A stretch of 64,000 nt of DNA from Vibrio methylphosphonaticus (GCF_023634655.1 NZ_JAMKMS010000006.1:226259-290258), one strand, 5' to 3'; positions 17,504 through 26,909 are shown, counted from the first letter of the stretch. Numbers and translations: made by a program. The notes: a model not told the origin generated them from the letters alone.

Positions 17504-17941
17504 ATGAGTGTGATGTATAGAGAAATGCAATCAACAGATTATGATTCGGTCATTGGGCTTTGGAGTCATACGGAAAACATGCAGCTGCGCGAGGCAGACA
17601 GCCGAGAAAGTATTACGGCGTATTTAGACCAGAATCCCAATTTGAGCTATGTCGCTATGGTTTCTGGTCAAATTGTTGGTGCAGTGTTGGTGGGAACGGA
17701 TGGACGCCGAGGCTATATTCAGCATCTTGCTGTCGCGGACAAGCATCGGGGGAAACGGGTTGGTCGAGGCTTAATTGAACAAGCCACACAGGCTTTAGGA
17801 TTGATTGGAATTAACAAAACCCATCTTTTTGTCACGACGGAAAACGAAAACGCGCAGCAGTTTTATCGCTCGCTAGGGTGGGAGGACCGTAAAGAGATTA
17901 AAATGTATTCGTTTAATGCCTCAGCGAATCTGAATATCTAG
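17504..17941 (+). CDS. GNAT acetyltransferase
   Basis: 145 residues with the acetyl-CoA binding motif near HLAVADKHRGKRVGRGLIEQA and the late ENENAQQFYRSLGWEDRKE segment. It fits the general GNAT fold (PF00583). The start at 17504 follows AAAAGGAGAG, a strong site. Two GNAT genes in a row share direction but not obvious substrate; 55 bp separate them. No membrane or signal segment. Confidence 0.82.
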   Translation: MSVMYREMQSTDYDSVIGLWSHTENMQLREADSRESITAYLDQNPNLSYVAMVSGQIVGAVLVGTDGRRGYIQHLAVADKHRGKRVGRGLIEQATQALGLIGINKTHLFVTTENENAQQFYRSLGWEDRKEIKMYSFNASANLNI

Positions 17942-18070
17942 TGACAATCCGTACACTGCCGTATTTGTCATTGCGATATGAGCGGGTCAGTCAATTCAGT
18001 TTTAAGCTCAGCGTAGAGGGGCGAGTTCAACAACTGAAACGCCCTCATTACCGGTCACTTGACTGTTAAG

Positions 18071-18322
18071 TTAGCTTTTAATAAAACGATTGTAGACGAA
18101 AAGAAGTAGGAAAGCGCCGAGGGTGGCGGTGATAATGCTGCCGATATTGAAACCGTTTGCACCACCCAAACCGAGTAGTCCGCCAATAAATCCGCCGACA
18201 AATGCCCCAGCAATACCCAGTCCCATTGTCGCTAACCAACCCCCACCATCATTGCCTGGCATTAACCATTTTGCGAGTGCTCCGGCAATTAGACCTAAAA
18301 TAATCCATGAAATGATGCCCAT
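18071..18322 (-). CDS. GlsB/YeaQ/YmgE-family small membrane protein
   Basis: 83 residues, three hydrophobic glycine-rich helices (MGIISWIILGLIAGALAKW, GWLATMGLGIAGAFVGGFI, SIITATLGAFLLLFVYNRF). The KWLMPGNDGGG loop is the hallmark of the transglycosylase-associated protein family (PF04226), often stress-induced. The start follows TAAGGAGCG. Function in the inner membrane is not known. Confidence 0.9.
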   Translation of the reverse strand: MGIISWIILGLIAGALAKWLMPGNDGGGWLATMGLGIAGAFVGGFIGGLLGLGGANGFNIGSIITATLGAFLLLFVYNRFIKS

Positions 18323-18611
18323 GTTTCGCTCCTTACTATAATAAAAGCTTTGTAGATGACGTTATCATCGCTAAGCATAGTTCAAATAATAAACCGTCCA
18401 TTCGTTTAATTGCTATAAACAAACAGACGGTTAAATGAATGATGACCAAGTATGTGAATGGAATGGGTAATCTTTTGCTTAGTGAGGTTATCCTCGAATA
18501 AAAATCATCTATTATTGATATAGCTATCTGACTTGATGACAAGGGTATGAGTAGATAGCGAAGTACCTTGGCATAAGGTCGAGGAGTGCAGCACCCATTA
18601 AGGAGTCGGGA

Positions 18612-20285
18612 ATGAAGGTGTCACGGTTGGTTAATGTTCAATCAATTCTATTGTTATTCATCATTGGTTTGAACAGTGTCTTGTTCTCACATGCTTACGC
18701 ACAAACAGAAAGTGAAGCGGTGCGCTCAACGAAAGAGCAGAGGGAGTTTGATCGTGTTAATCGTGAGATCAAAGATCTCGCAGAGTCGTTAAAATTATCG
18801 ACTGGGGATCAAAAAGATGCGATTCAATTTAGGCTGTTTAATAAAAATAATGAGTTAAGAGAGATCATTGCCACCGGCGTTGATAATAATGCTTTACCAA
18901 AAGCAGTATTGATTGCTCAAGTTGCGCTACAGCAAGAGTACACAGAGGGAGCAAAAGCCTACCTTGAAGATAAAATTAAGAAAACGACTGAGAAGTTTAA
19001 TGCTGCAAAAGATGAAGAAAAGCTCTCTATTCTGAATACCTACCGAGAATTACTGGAGTATTTGGACTCTTCCTATGAGAGCAGTTGGCAAAACTTAATG
19101 TGGTTGCAAAAGCTTGGAGAGCCTAATGTTGAGTTGGAGCAAGCTTCGGCATTATTCATCACTAAACGAATGAGATTAGTTTCCGCTTCAATAGAATACT
19201 TTGACCAACAGTTACAAACAGTGGCGACCCAAATTTCGGTCGCGCCTGATTCAGAAAAATCGGCGCTTCAGATGACGCAGTTAATCACTACGCAGCGATT
19301 ATCGATTGAAACCGATAGCCTGCAAAAGCTGATTGTGCTGGGCGATGATATGGGCTTGGAGACCTCAGAATATAAACGTCAAATTTTCCAAGTTACCGGT
19401 AGTATTACGCAAGATATTTTAAATGTAAAAGTGCTGCTTTCTCTCGTCAACGAGTGGTGGAATGCGGGCTTAACATGGTTGGCAGACAACGCACCACAAC
19501 AGTTATTCCAACTATTCATCTTTATTTTGATATTGATGGCGACGCGGATGATCGTCAAGCTTGTTCGCAAAGTGGTGAGCAAAGCCGTAGTCACCAAGAA
19601 CTTTAAGTTGTCGCATTTGATGCAAAACTTCTTTGTTTCTATCTCTGGGAATATCGTTTGGATTATCGGTATTATGGTTGGTTTGTCTCAAATCGGCCTT
19701 AACCTTGCCCCAGTCTTGACGGGTTTTGGTATTGCTGGTGTCATTATTGGCTTTGCTCTTCAAGATACCTTGTCCAATTTTGCAGCAGGCATGATGTTAT
19801 TAATCTATCGCCCATTCGATGTTGGAGATTTTGTCTTTGCTGGTGGCGTTGATGGTAAAGTTAGCCACATGAGTTTAGTCAGCACTACTATTCGTACCTT
19901 TGACAACCAAATTATCATTGTGCCAAATGGTAAAATTTGGGGTGATGTGATTAAAAATGTCACCCACGAGCGGATACGTCGTGTTGATATGATATTCGGT
20001 ATTGGTTACAGCGACGATTTATTGAAAGCTGAATCCGTGCTGACCGACATCGTGACGAGCCATCCTTCTGTACTTAAGTCGCCAGAGCCGATTATTAAAG
20101 TGCATACGCTAAATACTTCTTCTGTTGATTTTATTGTTCGTCCTTGGGTAAAAACCGACGACTATTGGGATGTGTACTGGGACGTGACAAAAGAAGTGAA
20201 GCTTCGTTTTGATAGGGAAGGCATATCGATCCCTTTCCCGCAGCAAGATGTTCATTTGCACATGATTGATAAAAAAGACGCATAG
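18612..20285 (+). CDS. MscS-family mechanosensitive channel with periplasmic helical domain
   Basis: 557 residues. Signal peptide to about residue 30, then a long helical coiled-coil region (about 35-270), then membrane helices and the MscS pore helix (GFGIAGVIIGFALQDTLSNFAAGMMLLIYRPFDVGD, near 375-405). The beta and C-terminal domains follow (SLVSTTIRTFDNQIIIVPNGKIWG). It should release ions on hypo-osmotic stress. AAGGAGTCGGGA precedes the ATG. A close paralogue lies at the right edge of the window. A hairpin terminator follows. Confidence 0.9.
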   Translation: MKVSRLVNVQSILLLFIIGLNSVLFSHAYAQTESEAVRSTKEQREFDRVNREIKDLAESLKLSTGDQKDAIQFRLFNKNNELREIIATGVDNNALPKAVLIAQVALQQEYTEGAKAYLEDKIKKTTEKFNAAKDEEKLSILNTYRELLEYLDSSYESSWQNLMWLQKLGEPNVELEQASALFITKRMRLVSASIEYFDQQLQTVATQISVAPDSEKSALQMTQLITTQRLSIETDSLQKLIVLGDDMGLETSEYKRQIFQVTGSITQDILNVKVLLSLVNEWWNAGLTWLADNAPQQLFQLFIFILILMATRMIVKLVRKVVSKAVVTKNFKLSHLMQNFFVSISGNIVWIIGIMVGLSQIGLNLAPVLTGFGIAGVIIGFALQDTLSNFAAGMMLLIYRPFDVGDFVFAGGVDGKVSHMSLVSTTIRTFDNQIIIVPNGKIWGDVIKNVTHERIRRVDMIFGIGYSDDLLKAESVLTDIVTSHPSVLKSPEPIIKVHTLNTSSVDFIVRPWVKTDDYWDVYWDVTKEVKLRFDREGISIPFPQQDVHLHMIDKKDA

Positions 20286-20592
20286 CTTAAGGCTAGCGAG
20301 TGGCGTGGAGAGTCATACTCGTTGCTTAAGCAAATTTCAATTTTCCAGCCAAAGTATTACGTGTTGATGCTCGTAATACTTTGGTTGTTTGCCTATCAAA
20401 CTGAAGATATCGGTTTATCATGAAACCGTATTAGTTTTGATCCTACCTGCGATTCATAATAAGCTTGGCTGATCTTAAGCGTATTGGTCGCGACTGGTTA
20501 TTTAATAGTAAGTTAAGTAGTTTTTTTGACCGTTATTGTAACCACTGACCACTACCAACGCTTTTCAATAAAAATAATCAGGACTCTTACTT
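20286..20592 (+). terminator. 307-bp gap: terminator of the MscS gene, then leader of the VF530 gene
   Basis: A perfect 13-bp stem, CCAAAGTATTACG at 20349-20361 with its complement at 20372-20384, is followed by TTGTTTG and is a likely terminator. A second small hairpin (CGGTTT/AAACCG, 20411-20428) lies beyond it. Nothing else is recognised up to the next gene. Confidence 0.7.
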
Positions 20593-20808
20593 ATGAGCCA
20601 ACAACAAAATAACCCATTGCACGGCCTAACATTAGAAAAAATTCTAACTCGATTAGTTGAACATTATGGTTGGGATGAGTTGTATTACCACATTAACGTG
20701 AATTGCTTTAACAAGGATCCTTCCATCAAGTCGTCTCTCAAGTTCCTGAGAAAGACTCAATGGGCGCGTGATAAAGTTGAAGCACTCTATGTGTCGACGT
20801 TTAGTTAA
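20593..20808 (+). CDS. VF530-family DNA-binding-like protein (DUF2132)
   Basis: 71 residues matching the VF530 family, named from a Vibrio fischeri protein: [54 protein letters not shown] is the conserved core. The fold is small and helical and has been suggested to bind DNA; no function is established. AGGA precedes the ATG by 9 bp. Confidence 0.88.
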   Translation: MSQQQNNPLHGLTLEKILTRLVEHYGWDELYYHINVNCFNKDPSIKSSLKFLRKTQWARDKVEALYVSTFS

Positions 20809-20932
20809 CACAGCAAGAAGAACGACGACCATGATTGCGTTGCGTATGTTTGTGTCAATATCGCTGCGAGGCAATAACAGTGGTCGTCACAAAGTTCATA
20901 ATACTATTATCTTTACAGACTAGAGCGGCATT

Positions 20933-21346
20933 ATGCTGAAAATTTCTAATAGCGTTGAATTAGCCGAGTGGGAAATAGAACTTACGGCAATCAGGTCAAT
21001 GGGCGCTGGTGGGCAGAAAGTCAATAAAACGAGCTCAGCGATACATTTACGTTTTGATATCAAACGTTCAACGCTGCCAGATTTTTACAAGGAAAGACTG
21101 TTAGCGCTATCTGACACGAGAATAACGAAAGAAGGCGTTGTGATCATTAAGGCGCAAGCTTATCGAACTCAAGAGCAAAATAGAGAAGATGCTTTAGAGC
21201 GCCTTAAACAGCTCATTGTCTCTGCCGCTGTTGTCCAGAAAGCGAGAAGGGCGACCAGACCAACTCGCAATTCACAGACCCGTAGAATGGATGCGAAGAA
21301 GCGCAAAGGAAATACTAAGGCGCTCAGAGGCCGAGTTTCTGATTGA
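20933..21346 (+). CDS. arfB: Alternative ribosome-rescue factor with peptidyl-tRNA hydrolase activity
   Basis: 137 residues. The GGQ motif lies in SMGAGGQKVNKTSSAIHLRFD (residues 25-27 for GGQ), as in class I release factors. The C-terminal tail is rich in lysine and arginine (KARRATRPTRNSQTRRMDAKKRKGN) and enters the empty mRNA channel of stalled ribosomes. The length matches E. coli YaeJ/ArfB. The ribosome site is weak. Confidence 0.93.
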   Translation: MLKISNSVELAEWEIELTAIRSMGAGGQKVNKTSSAIHLRFDIKRSTLPDFYKERLLALSDTRITKEGVVIIKAQAYRTQEQNREDALERLKQLIVSAAVVQKARRATRPTRNSQTRRMDAKKRKGNTKALRGRVSD

Positions 21347-21445
21347 TTGTTAATCAGCGTAATCGATGATCCAGTTGCTTTACGTAAGTCGTAACTTTGT
21401 TATCGTATGATGAATACCGATAAATTGACGTATAAGGATATACAC

Positions 21446-21901
21446 ATGAAAATTATTAAAGATGATTTACAAGGCCCTGAAATTCAGGGCTTACTACAGG
21501 AACATCTTGATGATATGTACGCCACGTCTCCCGCTGAAAGTGTTCATGCATTGGATTTAACAGAGCTACAAAAACCAGACATTACTTTTTGGTCAGCTTG
21601 GATTGAAGGTAAACTTGCTGGTTGTGTTGCTCTCAAAATGCTAGACGGGCAGCATGGTGAAATTAAGTCAATGCGCACGGCGCATTCTGCTCGTGGCAAG
21701 GGGGTCGCCAAGCATCTTGTTGTTCATGTGTGTCAAGCTGCAAAGCAAGAAGGGGTTATTCGACTGAGTCTCGAAACAGGAACGGAGGCATTTTTTCATC
21801 CAGCACGAACGTTATATCAGGGTTTTGGCTTTGTAGAATGCCCTCCCTTTGCTGATTATGCACTGGACCCCAATAGTGTCTTCATGACGAAGCCGCTATA
21901 G
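21446..21901 (+). CDS. GNAT acetyltransferase
   Basis: 151 residues from the ATG at 21446, preceded by TAAGGATA; an upstream ATG at 21407 has no such site. The acetyl-CoA loop SMRTAHSARGKGVAKHLVVHVC and the late FFHPARTLYQGFGFVECPPFADY fit GNAT proteins of the YsnE/PA4866-like type. The substrate is unknown. Confidence 0.8.
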   Translation: MKIIKDDLQGPEIQGLLQEHLDDMYATSPAESVHALDLTELQKPDITFWSAWIEGKLAGCVALKMLDGQHGEIKSMRTAHSARGKGVAKHLVVHVCQAAKQEGVIRLSLETGTEAFFHPARTLYQGFGFVECPPFADYALDPNSVFMTKPL

Positions 21902-21954
21902 TGGATTGAGTGTTCAAAGATAGCCACACAACCAACAAATAAGGGAGGAAGGAT

Positions 21955-22146
21955 ATGGATGCCATTCGTTTTCGTTATGTTGAGTGCCCGTACTGCGGCG
22001 AGCAATTTGAAACTTCCATTGATTGCTCTAGTGGTGAGCAGCAGTATATTGAAGACTGTTATGTCTGCTGCCGACCTATTTTGTTCTCGATTACGTTTGT
22101 TGATGATGATCTTATTGTTTCAACGCGTCATGAAAACGACGCTTAA
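21955..22146 (+). CDS. CPXCG-motif cysteine-rich protein
   Basis: 63 residues. Two CxxC pairs, CPYCG (ECPYCGEQFE) and CYVCC (EDCYVCCRPI), suggest one zinc site in the CPXCG family (PF14255) common in Gammaproteobacteria. Function is unknown. The start has a strong GGGAGGAAGG site. Its TAA stop is the first base triplet of a seven-unit degenerate tandem repeat. Confidence 0.88.
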   Translation: MDAIRFRYVECPYCGEQFETSIDCSSGEQQYIEDCYVCCRPILFSITFVDDDLIVSTRHENDA

Positions 22147-22279
22147 CTTATGTTTGTCCAAGATTAACTTACGTTTTCTAAGACTAACTCTTATTTCTAA
22201 GGCTAATTTAGGTTTCCAGGCTAACTTAGGTTTTCAAGGTTAACTTCGGTTTCCCAAGACTAACTTACGTTTCCCGACA
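22143..22279 (+). repeat. Seven-unit degenerate tandem repeat starting at a stop codon
   Basis: Units of 18-21 bp begin at 22143, 22164, 22185, 22204, 22222, 22241 and 22261. All open with TAA or TTAA and contain GTTT or ATTT followed by CCAAG-like bases. The first unit holds the real stop codon of the CPXCG gene. Unit lengths vary, so TAA appears in all three frames. Confidence 0.85.
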
Positions 22280-22398
22280 TATGCCGACATCGTCCTGTGA
22301 TGCGTGATAATTAAAATTGTTTACTCGCCATCAATACTTTTCAGACCATTATGACATTTTTGTAGAGTAATGTTGATAAACGTATTTAAAGGAATAAC

Positions 22399-23013
22399 AT
22401 GCTCCCCATCAATTTAGATGTATTTCTAACTGGCTTTTCGTTAAGTATTTCCCTGATTCTTGCTATCGGTGCGCAAAATGCTTTTGTTCTTAAGCAAGGG
22501 CTTAAGAAGCACCACGTTTTTTTTGTCTGCCTCGTGTGTGCTGTTTCAGACGCGTTGTTAATCTCAGCCGGTGTAGGAGGCTTTGGCGTAATCATTCAGA
22601 CCTACCCATCGGTTGAGACTATCGCTCGTTATGCTGGTGCTTTGTTCTTATTTGTGTACAGTTTTCAAAGCTTCCGTTCTGCTTTCACGGTACAGCATCA
22701 ATTGGAACCAGAAGGTGAGTCTAAGGGTTCATTGTTAAAGACGTTGGGCATTTGTCTTGCGTTGACATGGCTAAATCCACACGTTTATTTAGATACGGTG
22801 GTATTGCTTGGCTCGATATCGACACAGTACCAGCCTGAGCAATGGTCATTCGGTGTTGGAGCGGTAACGGCATCGTTCGTTTTCTTTTTCTCTTTAGGCT
22901 ATGGCGCCCGTCTGCTTATTCCCCTCTTTAGTAAGCCTTTATCTTGGAAAGTACTCGAAGGTTTAGTGGGAGCAATCATGTTGTTTATCGCCGTGACGCT
23001 GGTATGGGAATAG
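22399..23013 (+). CDS. argO: LysE/ArgO-family amino-acid exporter
   Basis: 204 residues with about six membrane helices. LILAIGAQNAFVLKQGL is the conserved first-helix motif of ArgO/LysE, and LTWLNPHVYLDTVVLLG that of helix 4. E. coli ArgO exports arginine; this one is closest to it by motif, but its substrate (arginine or lysine) is inferred. AAAGGAATAAC precedes the ATG. Confidence 0.82.
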   Translation: MLPINLDVFLTGFSLSISLILAIGAQNAFVLKQGLKKHHVFFVCLVCAVSDALLISAGVGGFGVIIQTYPSVETIARYAGALFLFVYSFQSFRSAFTVQHQLEPEGESKGSLLKTLGICLALTWLNPHVYLDTVVLLGSISTQYQPEQWSFGVGAVTASFVFFFSLGYGARLLIPLFSKPLSWKVLEGLVGAIMLFIAVTLVWE

Positions 23014-23148
23014 AGGAATGGAAGCGTAAAATGAGTAATCTAGGTAAAGCGAGCCGGAATCATGCGGTCATCGTGGTGACACATATAGTGAGTGGTTTCG
23101 TCTGAGAGATGCAGTCGTAGCATAGCAGAGTATTGATGTGTCTTGCAG

Positions 23149-23179
23149 ATTAAGCCCTAACTAATAGTTAGGGCTTAAT
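23149..23179. terminator. Bidirectional hairpin between convergent genes
   Basis: A perfect 14-bp stem (ATTAAGCCCTAACT, 23149-23162, complement 23166-23179) with a 3-nt loop, between the exporter and the kinase, which converge. Terminal TTAAT/ATTAA pairs supply a short U-tract on both strands. Confidence 0.75.
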
Positions 23180-23230
23180 GCTATATGTTGTCGTGAGCAC
23201 GAGTGATGCCACGGTTATGACGTTGGAATT

Positions 23231-24097
23231 TTACGACGCTTGTATCGTTGAAATGAGCTTCTCTGCTTCATCTAAATGATGGCCACCAAACAAATTGCAG
23301 TGATTGAGAACCTGATAAAGGTTATAAATGTACTTTCTGTACTCATACATAGGTTCAATCGCGAGGATACTTTCATACCCTTGATAGAATTCAGGACGGA
23401 ACCCTCCAAACAGTTCAGTCATAGCTAAATCACACTCTCTGTCGCCCCAATAGCTTGCAGGATCATAACAAATGGGTCCAAATGCCGTGTTTGCTACGTT
23501 ACCGTTCCATAGGTCGCCATGCAGGAGTGATGGCTTGGGATTGTGTCCAGAAAGTTGCTCGTTAACTAATTCAACAAACTCATTGATTGGTGTAAAAGAG
23601 ATGTGCTTTTCTTTAAGCAGCTGAAGCTGCCAACCAATACGTTGTTCAGAGAAAAAACGCGACCATTTTTTATGCCACTTATTTGGTTGTACGGTTTCGC
23701 CGAGGTAGTTATCTTGATCAAAGCCGAACTCAGCTTGCTCCCCCCACTTATGTAGTTTGGCCAACTGCACACCAAAACGGTGGCTGCTCTCAGCGACATC
23801 CAGAGGTTTAACTGGGATGTAGTTGAGAACCAAAAACGCACACTCTTTTGTTTTGCCAATGTGTACAACTTCTGGGAGCTGTACGGTATTGGTTTCCCGC
23901 AAGGCGTGGAGGTTTTCCGCTTCTATCTCAAATTTGGGCAAAAAGTCTTTGTGATTGGTTTTAACAAAATAGCGTTGCTCACCATCACTGATCATGTAGC
24001 ATTGATTGATGTCGCCACCATCCATTCTAACTCGTTCTTTTATATTGAACTTAAACATCAATGTGTCTGATAGTTGGTCTGAAATCGCTTGCCACAT
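23231..24097 (-). CDS. Fructosamine kinase family protein
   Basis: 288 residues of the ketosamine-3-kinase family (PF03881), like E. coli YniA. The lysine strand YFVKTNHKDFLPKFEIEAENL, the catalytic loop PSLLHGDLWNGNVA and the metal motif YDPASYWGDRECDLAMTELFGGF are intact. Such enzymes phosphorylate sugar-amine adducts as a repair step. GGGAG precedes the ATG. Confidence 0.92.
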   Translation of the reverse strand: MWQAISDQLSDTLMFKFNIKERVRMDGGDINQCYMISDGEQRYFVKTNHKDFLPKFEIEAENLHALRETNTVQLPEVVHIGKTKECAFLVLNYIPVKPLDVAESSHRFGVQLAKLHKWGEQAEFGFDQDNYLGETVQPNKWHKKWSRFFSEQRIGWQLQLLKEKHISFTPINEFVELVNEQLSGHNPKPSLLHGDLWNGNVANTAFGPICYDPASYWGDRECDLAMTELFGGFRPEFYQGYESILAIEPMYEYRKYIYNLYQVLNHCNLFGGHHLDEAEKLISTIQAS

Positions 24098-24264
24098 ACG
24101 CTACTCCCATGAATCAATACTCTTAGTATTCTAGAACAACCTCGCTAGGTATACAGTGATAATCGGCACAGCTTGGATATTGAGCGCTTGCAGTGGTTCA
24201 AAAGGTGCGAGTTTTTGTGGCTTAATATGAAAAGAAAAACCTTGATATGGGAAGGGAAGGCGTC

Positions 24265-24324
24265 ATGAGTTGGACGAACTGCGTTTTTAGTGGGGGGAGT
24301 CGCACTTCGCTATTCGGGGATTAA
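24265..24324 (+). CDS. Possible 19-residue small protein
   Basis: MSWTNCVFSGGSRTSLFGD follows a GGGAAGG site at good spacing and ends one base before a folded element (24325-24384). I do not recognise it. Position and ribosome site are the only support; chance is possible. Confidence 0.25.
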   Translation: MSWTNCVFSGGSRTSLFGD

Positions 24325-24384
24325 ATGATGTAAAGAGCACCGGGTAAAGTAAGGGACGCTTTCCTCCGTTACTCATTACATCAT
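24325..24384. other. Nested inverted repeat downstream of metY
   Basis: ATGATGTAA (24325-24333) pairs with TTACATCAT (24376-24384), and inside it AGTAAGGGA (24348-24356) pairs with TCCGTTACT (24365-24373) at 8 of 9 bases. It lies 11 bp beyond the metY stop codon and may be its 3' structure. Confidence 0.5.
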
Positions 24385-24395
24385 CAGGATGGCAA

Positions 24396-25664
24396 TTAAG
24401 CGTTGAGTGCCTGTTCTAAATCGGCAATGATGTCATCGATATGTTCAATTCCCACAGAAAGACGGATCATTTCGGGCGACACGCCCGCTTGTTTTTGCTC
24501 TTGTTCCGTCAGCTGTCGATGTGTGGTTGAAGCGGGGTGACAAGCGAGCGACTTAGCGTCACCAATATTCACCAGTCGTTTGAAAATATTGAGGGCGTCA
24601 TAGAAGCGCACGCCTGCATCGTAGCCCCCTTTTAGTCCAAACGAGAGAATCGCGGACGGTTTGCCTTTCATGTATTTCTCTGCTAATGCATGATGTGGCG
24701 AGTCAGAGAGCCCTGCGTATTTAACCCAGGCGACGCTGTCGTGGCCAGCGAGGTACTGGGCAACTGCAAGTGCATTTTCTGTGTGTCGCTCCATTCTTAG
24801 TGATAAAGTTTCTAATCCCTGCATCAACATAAATGCATTCATTGGTGAAAGTGCCGCGCCTGTGTTTCGTAGTGGAACGGTACGGGCTCGCCCAATAAAG
24901 GCTGCTTCGCCAAAGGCGTCTGAATAGATAACATCATGGTAAGAAGCTTCGGGCTGGCTGAATACTGGAAAGCGTTCTTTGTGTTCGGTCCAAGGGAATT
25001 TACCCGAGTCGATAATCATGCCGCCAAGTGTTGTGCCGTGCCCACCTACATACTTGGTGAGTGAGTGAACAACAATGTCGGCACCAAACTCAATGGGCTT
25101 GCAAAGCGCTGGAGTCGCAACCGTATTATCAACGACGACCGGTACACCTTGTGCGTGAGCTAATTCCGCTACACGCGCGAGATCGATGATATTACCTGCC
25201 GGGTTACCGATGCTTTCGCAAAAGACCGCTTTTGTTTTGTCATCGATGAGCTCAGCTAAACTCTCTGGCTTGTCATCTTTGGCAAAACGGACTTCTATGC
25301 CTTGGTTTGGCAACATATGCGCGAATAAGGTGTAGGTTCCACCATAAAGTTGCGGGGTCGCCACGATATTGTCGCCAATCTGTGCCAACGTCAAAATGGC
25401 GTAATTGATAGCCGCGCTGCCTGCGCTCACTGCCAACCCTGCAATACCACCTTCTAATGCCGCTAGCCTTTTTTCTAGAACATCATTGGTTGGGTTCATT
25501 ATGCGGGTGTAAATGTTACCCGGAACCTCTAGATTAAATAGATCCGCACCGTGTTGAGCGTTATCAAATTCGTAAGCAACAGTTTGGTAGATGGGTGTTG
25601 CGACAGATTTCGTCGTCGGGTCTGTCTCGTAACCAAAATGAATCGAGAGCGTTTCGTCTTTCAT
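24396..25664 (-). CDS. metY: O-acetylhomoserine sulfhydrylase / aminocarboxypropyltransferase
   Basis: 422 residues from the ATG at 25664, which follows AAGGAAGAACG; a longer frame to 25700 lacks a site. This is a PLP enzyme of the Cys/Met-metabolism family: PLP lysine K204 in VVHSLTKYVGGHGTTLGG, and YTRIMNPTNDVLEKRLAALEGG near residue 52. The length matches MetY rather than MetB/MetC (about 390). It makes homocysteine from O-acetylhomoserine and sulfide. A homocysteine methyltransferase gene is divergent, so the two suit methionine synthesis. Confidence 0.9.
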   Translation of the reverse strand: MKDETLSIHFGYETDPTTKSVATPIYQTVAYEFDNAQHGADLFNLEVPGNIYTRIMNPTNDVLEKRLAALEGGIAGLAVSAGSAAINYAILTLAQIGDNIVATPQLYGGTYTLFAHMLPNQGIEVRFAKDDKPESLAELIDDKTKAVFCESIGNPAGNIIDLARVAELAHAQGVPVVVDNTVATPALCKPIEFGADIVVHSLTKYVGGHGTTLGGMIIDSGKFPWTEHKERFPVFSQPEASYHDVIYSDAFGEAAFIGRARTVPLRNTGAALSPMNAFMLMQGLETLSLRMERHTENALAVAQYLAGHDSVAWVKYAGLSDSPHHALAEKYMKGKPSAILSFGLKGGYDAGVRFYDALNIFKRLVNIGDAKSLACHPASTTHRQLTEQEQKQAGVSPEMIRLSVGIEHIDDIIADLEQALNA

Positions 25665-25920
25665 CGTTCTTCCTTGTCTTGTCGATAATCCTAAAAGCAC
25701 TAGTGCGAAGCATTAAACGCCGTTAGCGGCCACAAGCGTAAAGACGTATTAATGAATGGGTTGTTTTTTGTTCAGTGCTCATTATTAAATCGACTTACTG
25801 AATGAGTCAATCGCTATGCGTATTAATTGTGCGGGAACGTCACCAGCCTATCGTGGCACTCCGTCATTCACTCTGGTACTCTGCAGATTGATGGCAACAG
25901 TTTAGTTAGATGTAGATAGT

Positions 25921-26877
25921 ATGAAATCATTAACCATATTGGATGGTGGCATGGGGCGTGAGCTTCAAGAAATCGGTGCACCATTTTCGCAACCGCTGTG
26001 GAGTGCACAAGCTCTGATTGAGTCACCAGAGCATGTCCGTCAAGCGCATCAAAATTTTATTGATGCGGGTGCCGAGATTATTATTGCCAACAGTTATGCG
26101 TGCGTGCCGTTTCATCTTGGTGCAGAGCGCTATGAGAAAGAGGGCGCGCTGCTTGCTCAGAAAGCTGCTCAAATTGCGGCATCAGTTGCACGGGCTTCGG
26201 ACGACGTTTCGGAATCACAAGATCGGGTGAAGTCTGACTGCAGGCAGGGAGCGTTACAACAAAGCGTGCGGGTCGCGGGTGCGATTCCACCACCTTTAGG
26301 GAGCTATCGACCGGATTTATTTCAGGCGGAGCAAGCAGAGCCGGTTATTGAAACGCTGTATAACGCGCAAGACCCTTATGTGGATCTTTGGATTGTAGAA
26401 ACCATCTCAAGTTTTGCTGAGTTTGAAGTAACACACCGTATTTTGAAGGTATCTAACAAGCCAACCTATTATGCTTTTAGCCTGAGTGACGCTGATACCG
26501 ACAATGCAACACTGCGTTCAGGCGAGTCACTAAATGAGGCGATCCAATCTGCGTGTAGCCTTGGTGTAGATGGGGTGATGTTTAACTGTTCGGTTCCTGA
26601 AGTGATGGCACAGGCAATTCAGCAGGCTAGGGCAGTGATTGAGCAGAGCGGTCGTGAGGTTACGATTGGCGTATACGCTAATAATTTTATGCCGATTAAG
26701 ACTGATCATGAAGCCAATGGGACATTGCAGTCGATGCGTGCATTGTCGCCAGACGACTACTTAACTTATGCCAAGCAATGGCATCAGCTTGGGGCGTCAA
26801 TAATTGGTGGGTGCTGCGGAATAAGTCCTGATCATATTCGAGCATTAACTAAATGGAAACTCGACCAAAACTTGTGA
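25921..26877 (+). CDS. Homocysteine S-methyltransferase (MmuM-like)
   Basis: 318 residues. The zinc cysteines are C223 (MFNCSVPE) and C298-C299 (IIGGCCGISPDHI), as in MmuM and the N-terminal domain of MetH. The start LTILDGGMGRELQEIGAPF is the family signature. It moves a methyl group, likely from S-methylmethionine, to homocysteine. Residues 92-112 hold a charged insert. The ribosome site is weak. Confidence 0.85.
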   Translation: MKSLTILDGGMGRELQEIGAPFSQPLWSAQALIESPEHVRQAHQNFIDAGAEIIIANSYACVPFHLGAERYEKEGALLAQKAAQIAASVARASDDVSESQDRVKSDCRQGALQQSVRVAGAIPPPLGSYRPDLFQAEQAEPVIETLYNAQDPYVDLWIVETISSFAEFEVTHRILKVSNKPTYYAFSLSDADTDNATLRSGESLNEAIQSACSLGVDGVMFNCSVPEVMAQAIQQARAVIEQSGREVTIGVYANNFMPIKTDHEANGTLQSMRALSPDDYLTYAKQWHQLGASIIGGCCGISPDHIRALTKWKLDQNL

Positions 26878-26909
26878 TGTTACAGAGACTGCCTATCGCC
26901 AAATGCGAC

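Noticed and set aside
18336..18542. 68-codon open frame upstream of the GlsB-type gene
   Set aside because: No ribosome site and no recognisable family; it covers the likely promoter of the GlsB-type gene.
16358..22146. Integron cassette array, suggested by a run of small unrelated genes with several GNATs
   Set aside because: No attC-like palindromes between the genes, no integrase, and gene directions and terminators differ; the GTTAGGC strings seen further on (near 34556 and 35785) stand alone.
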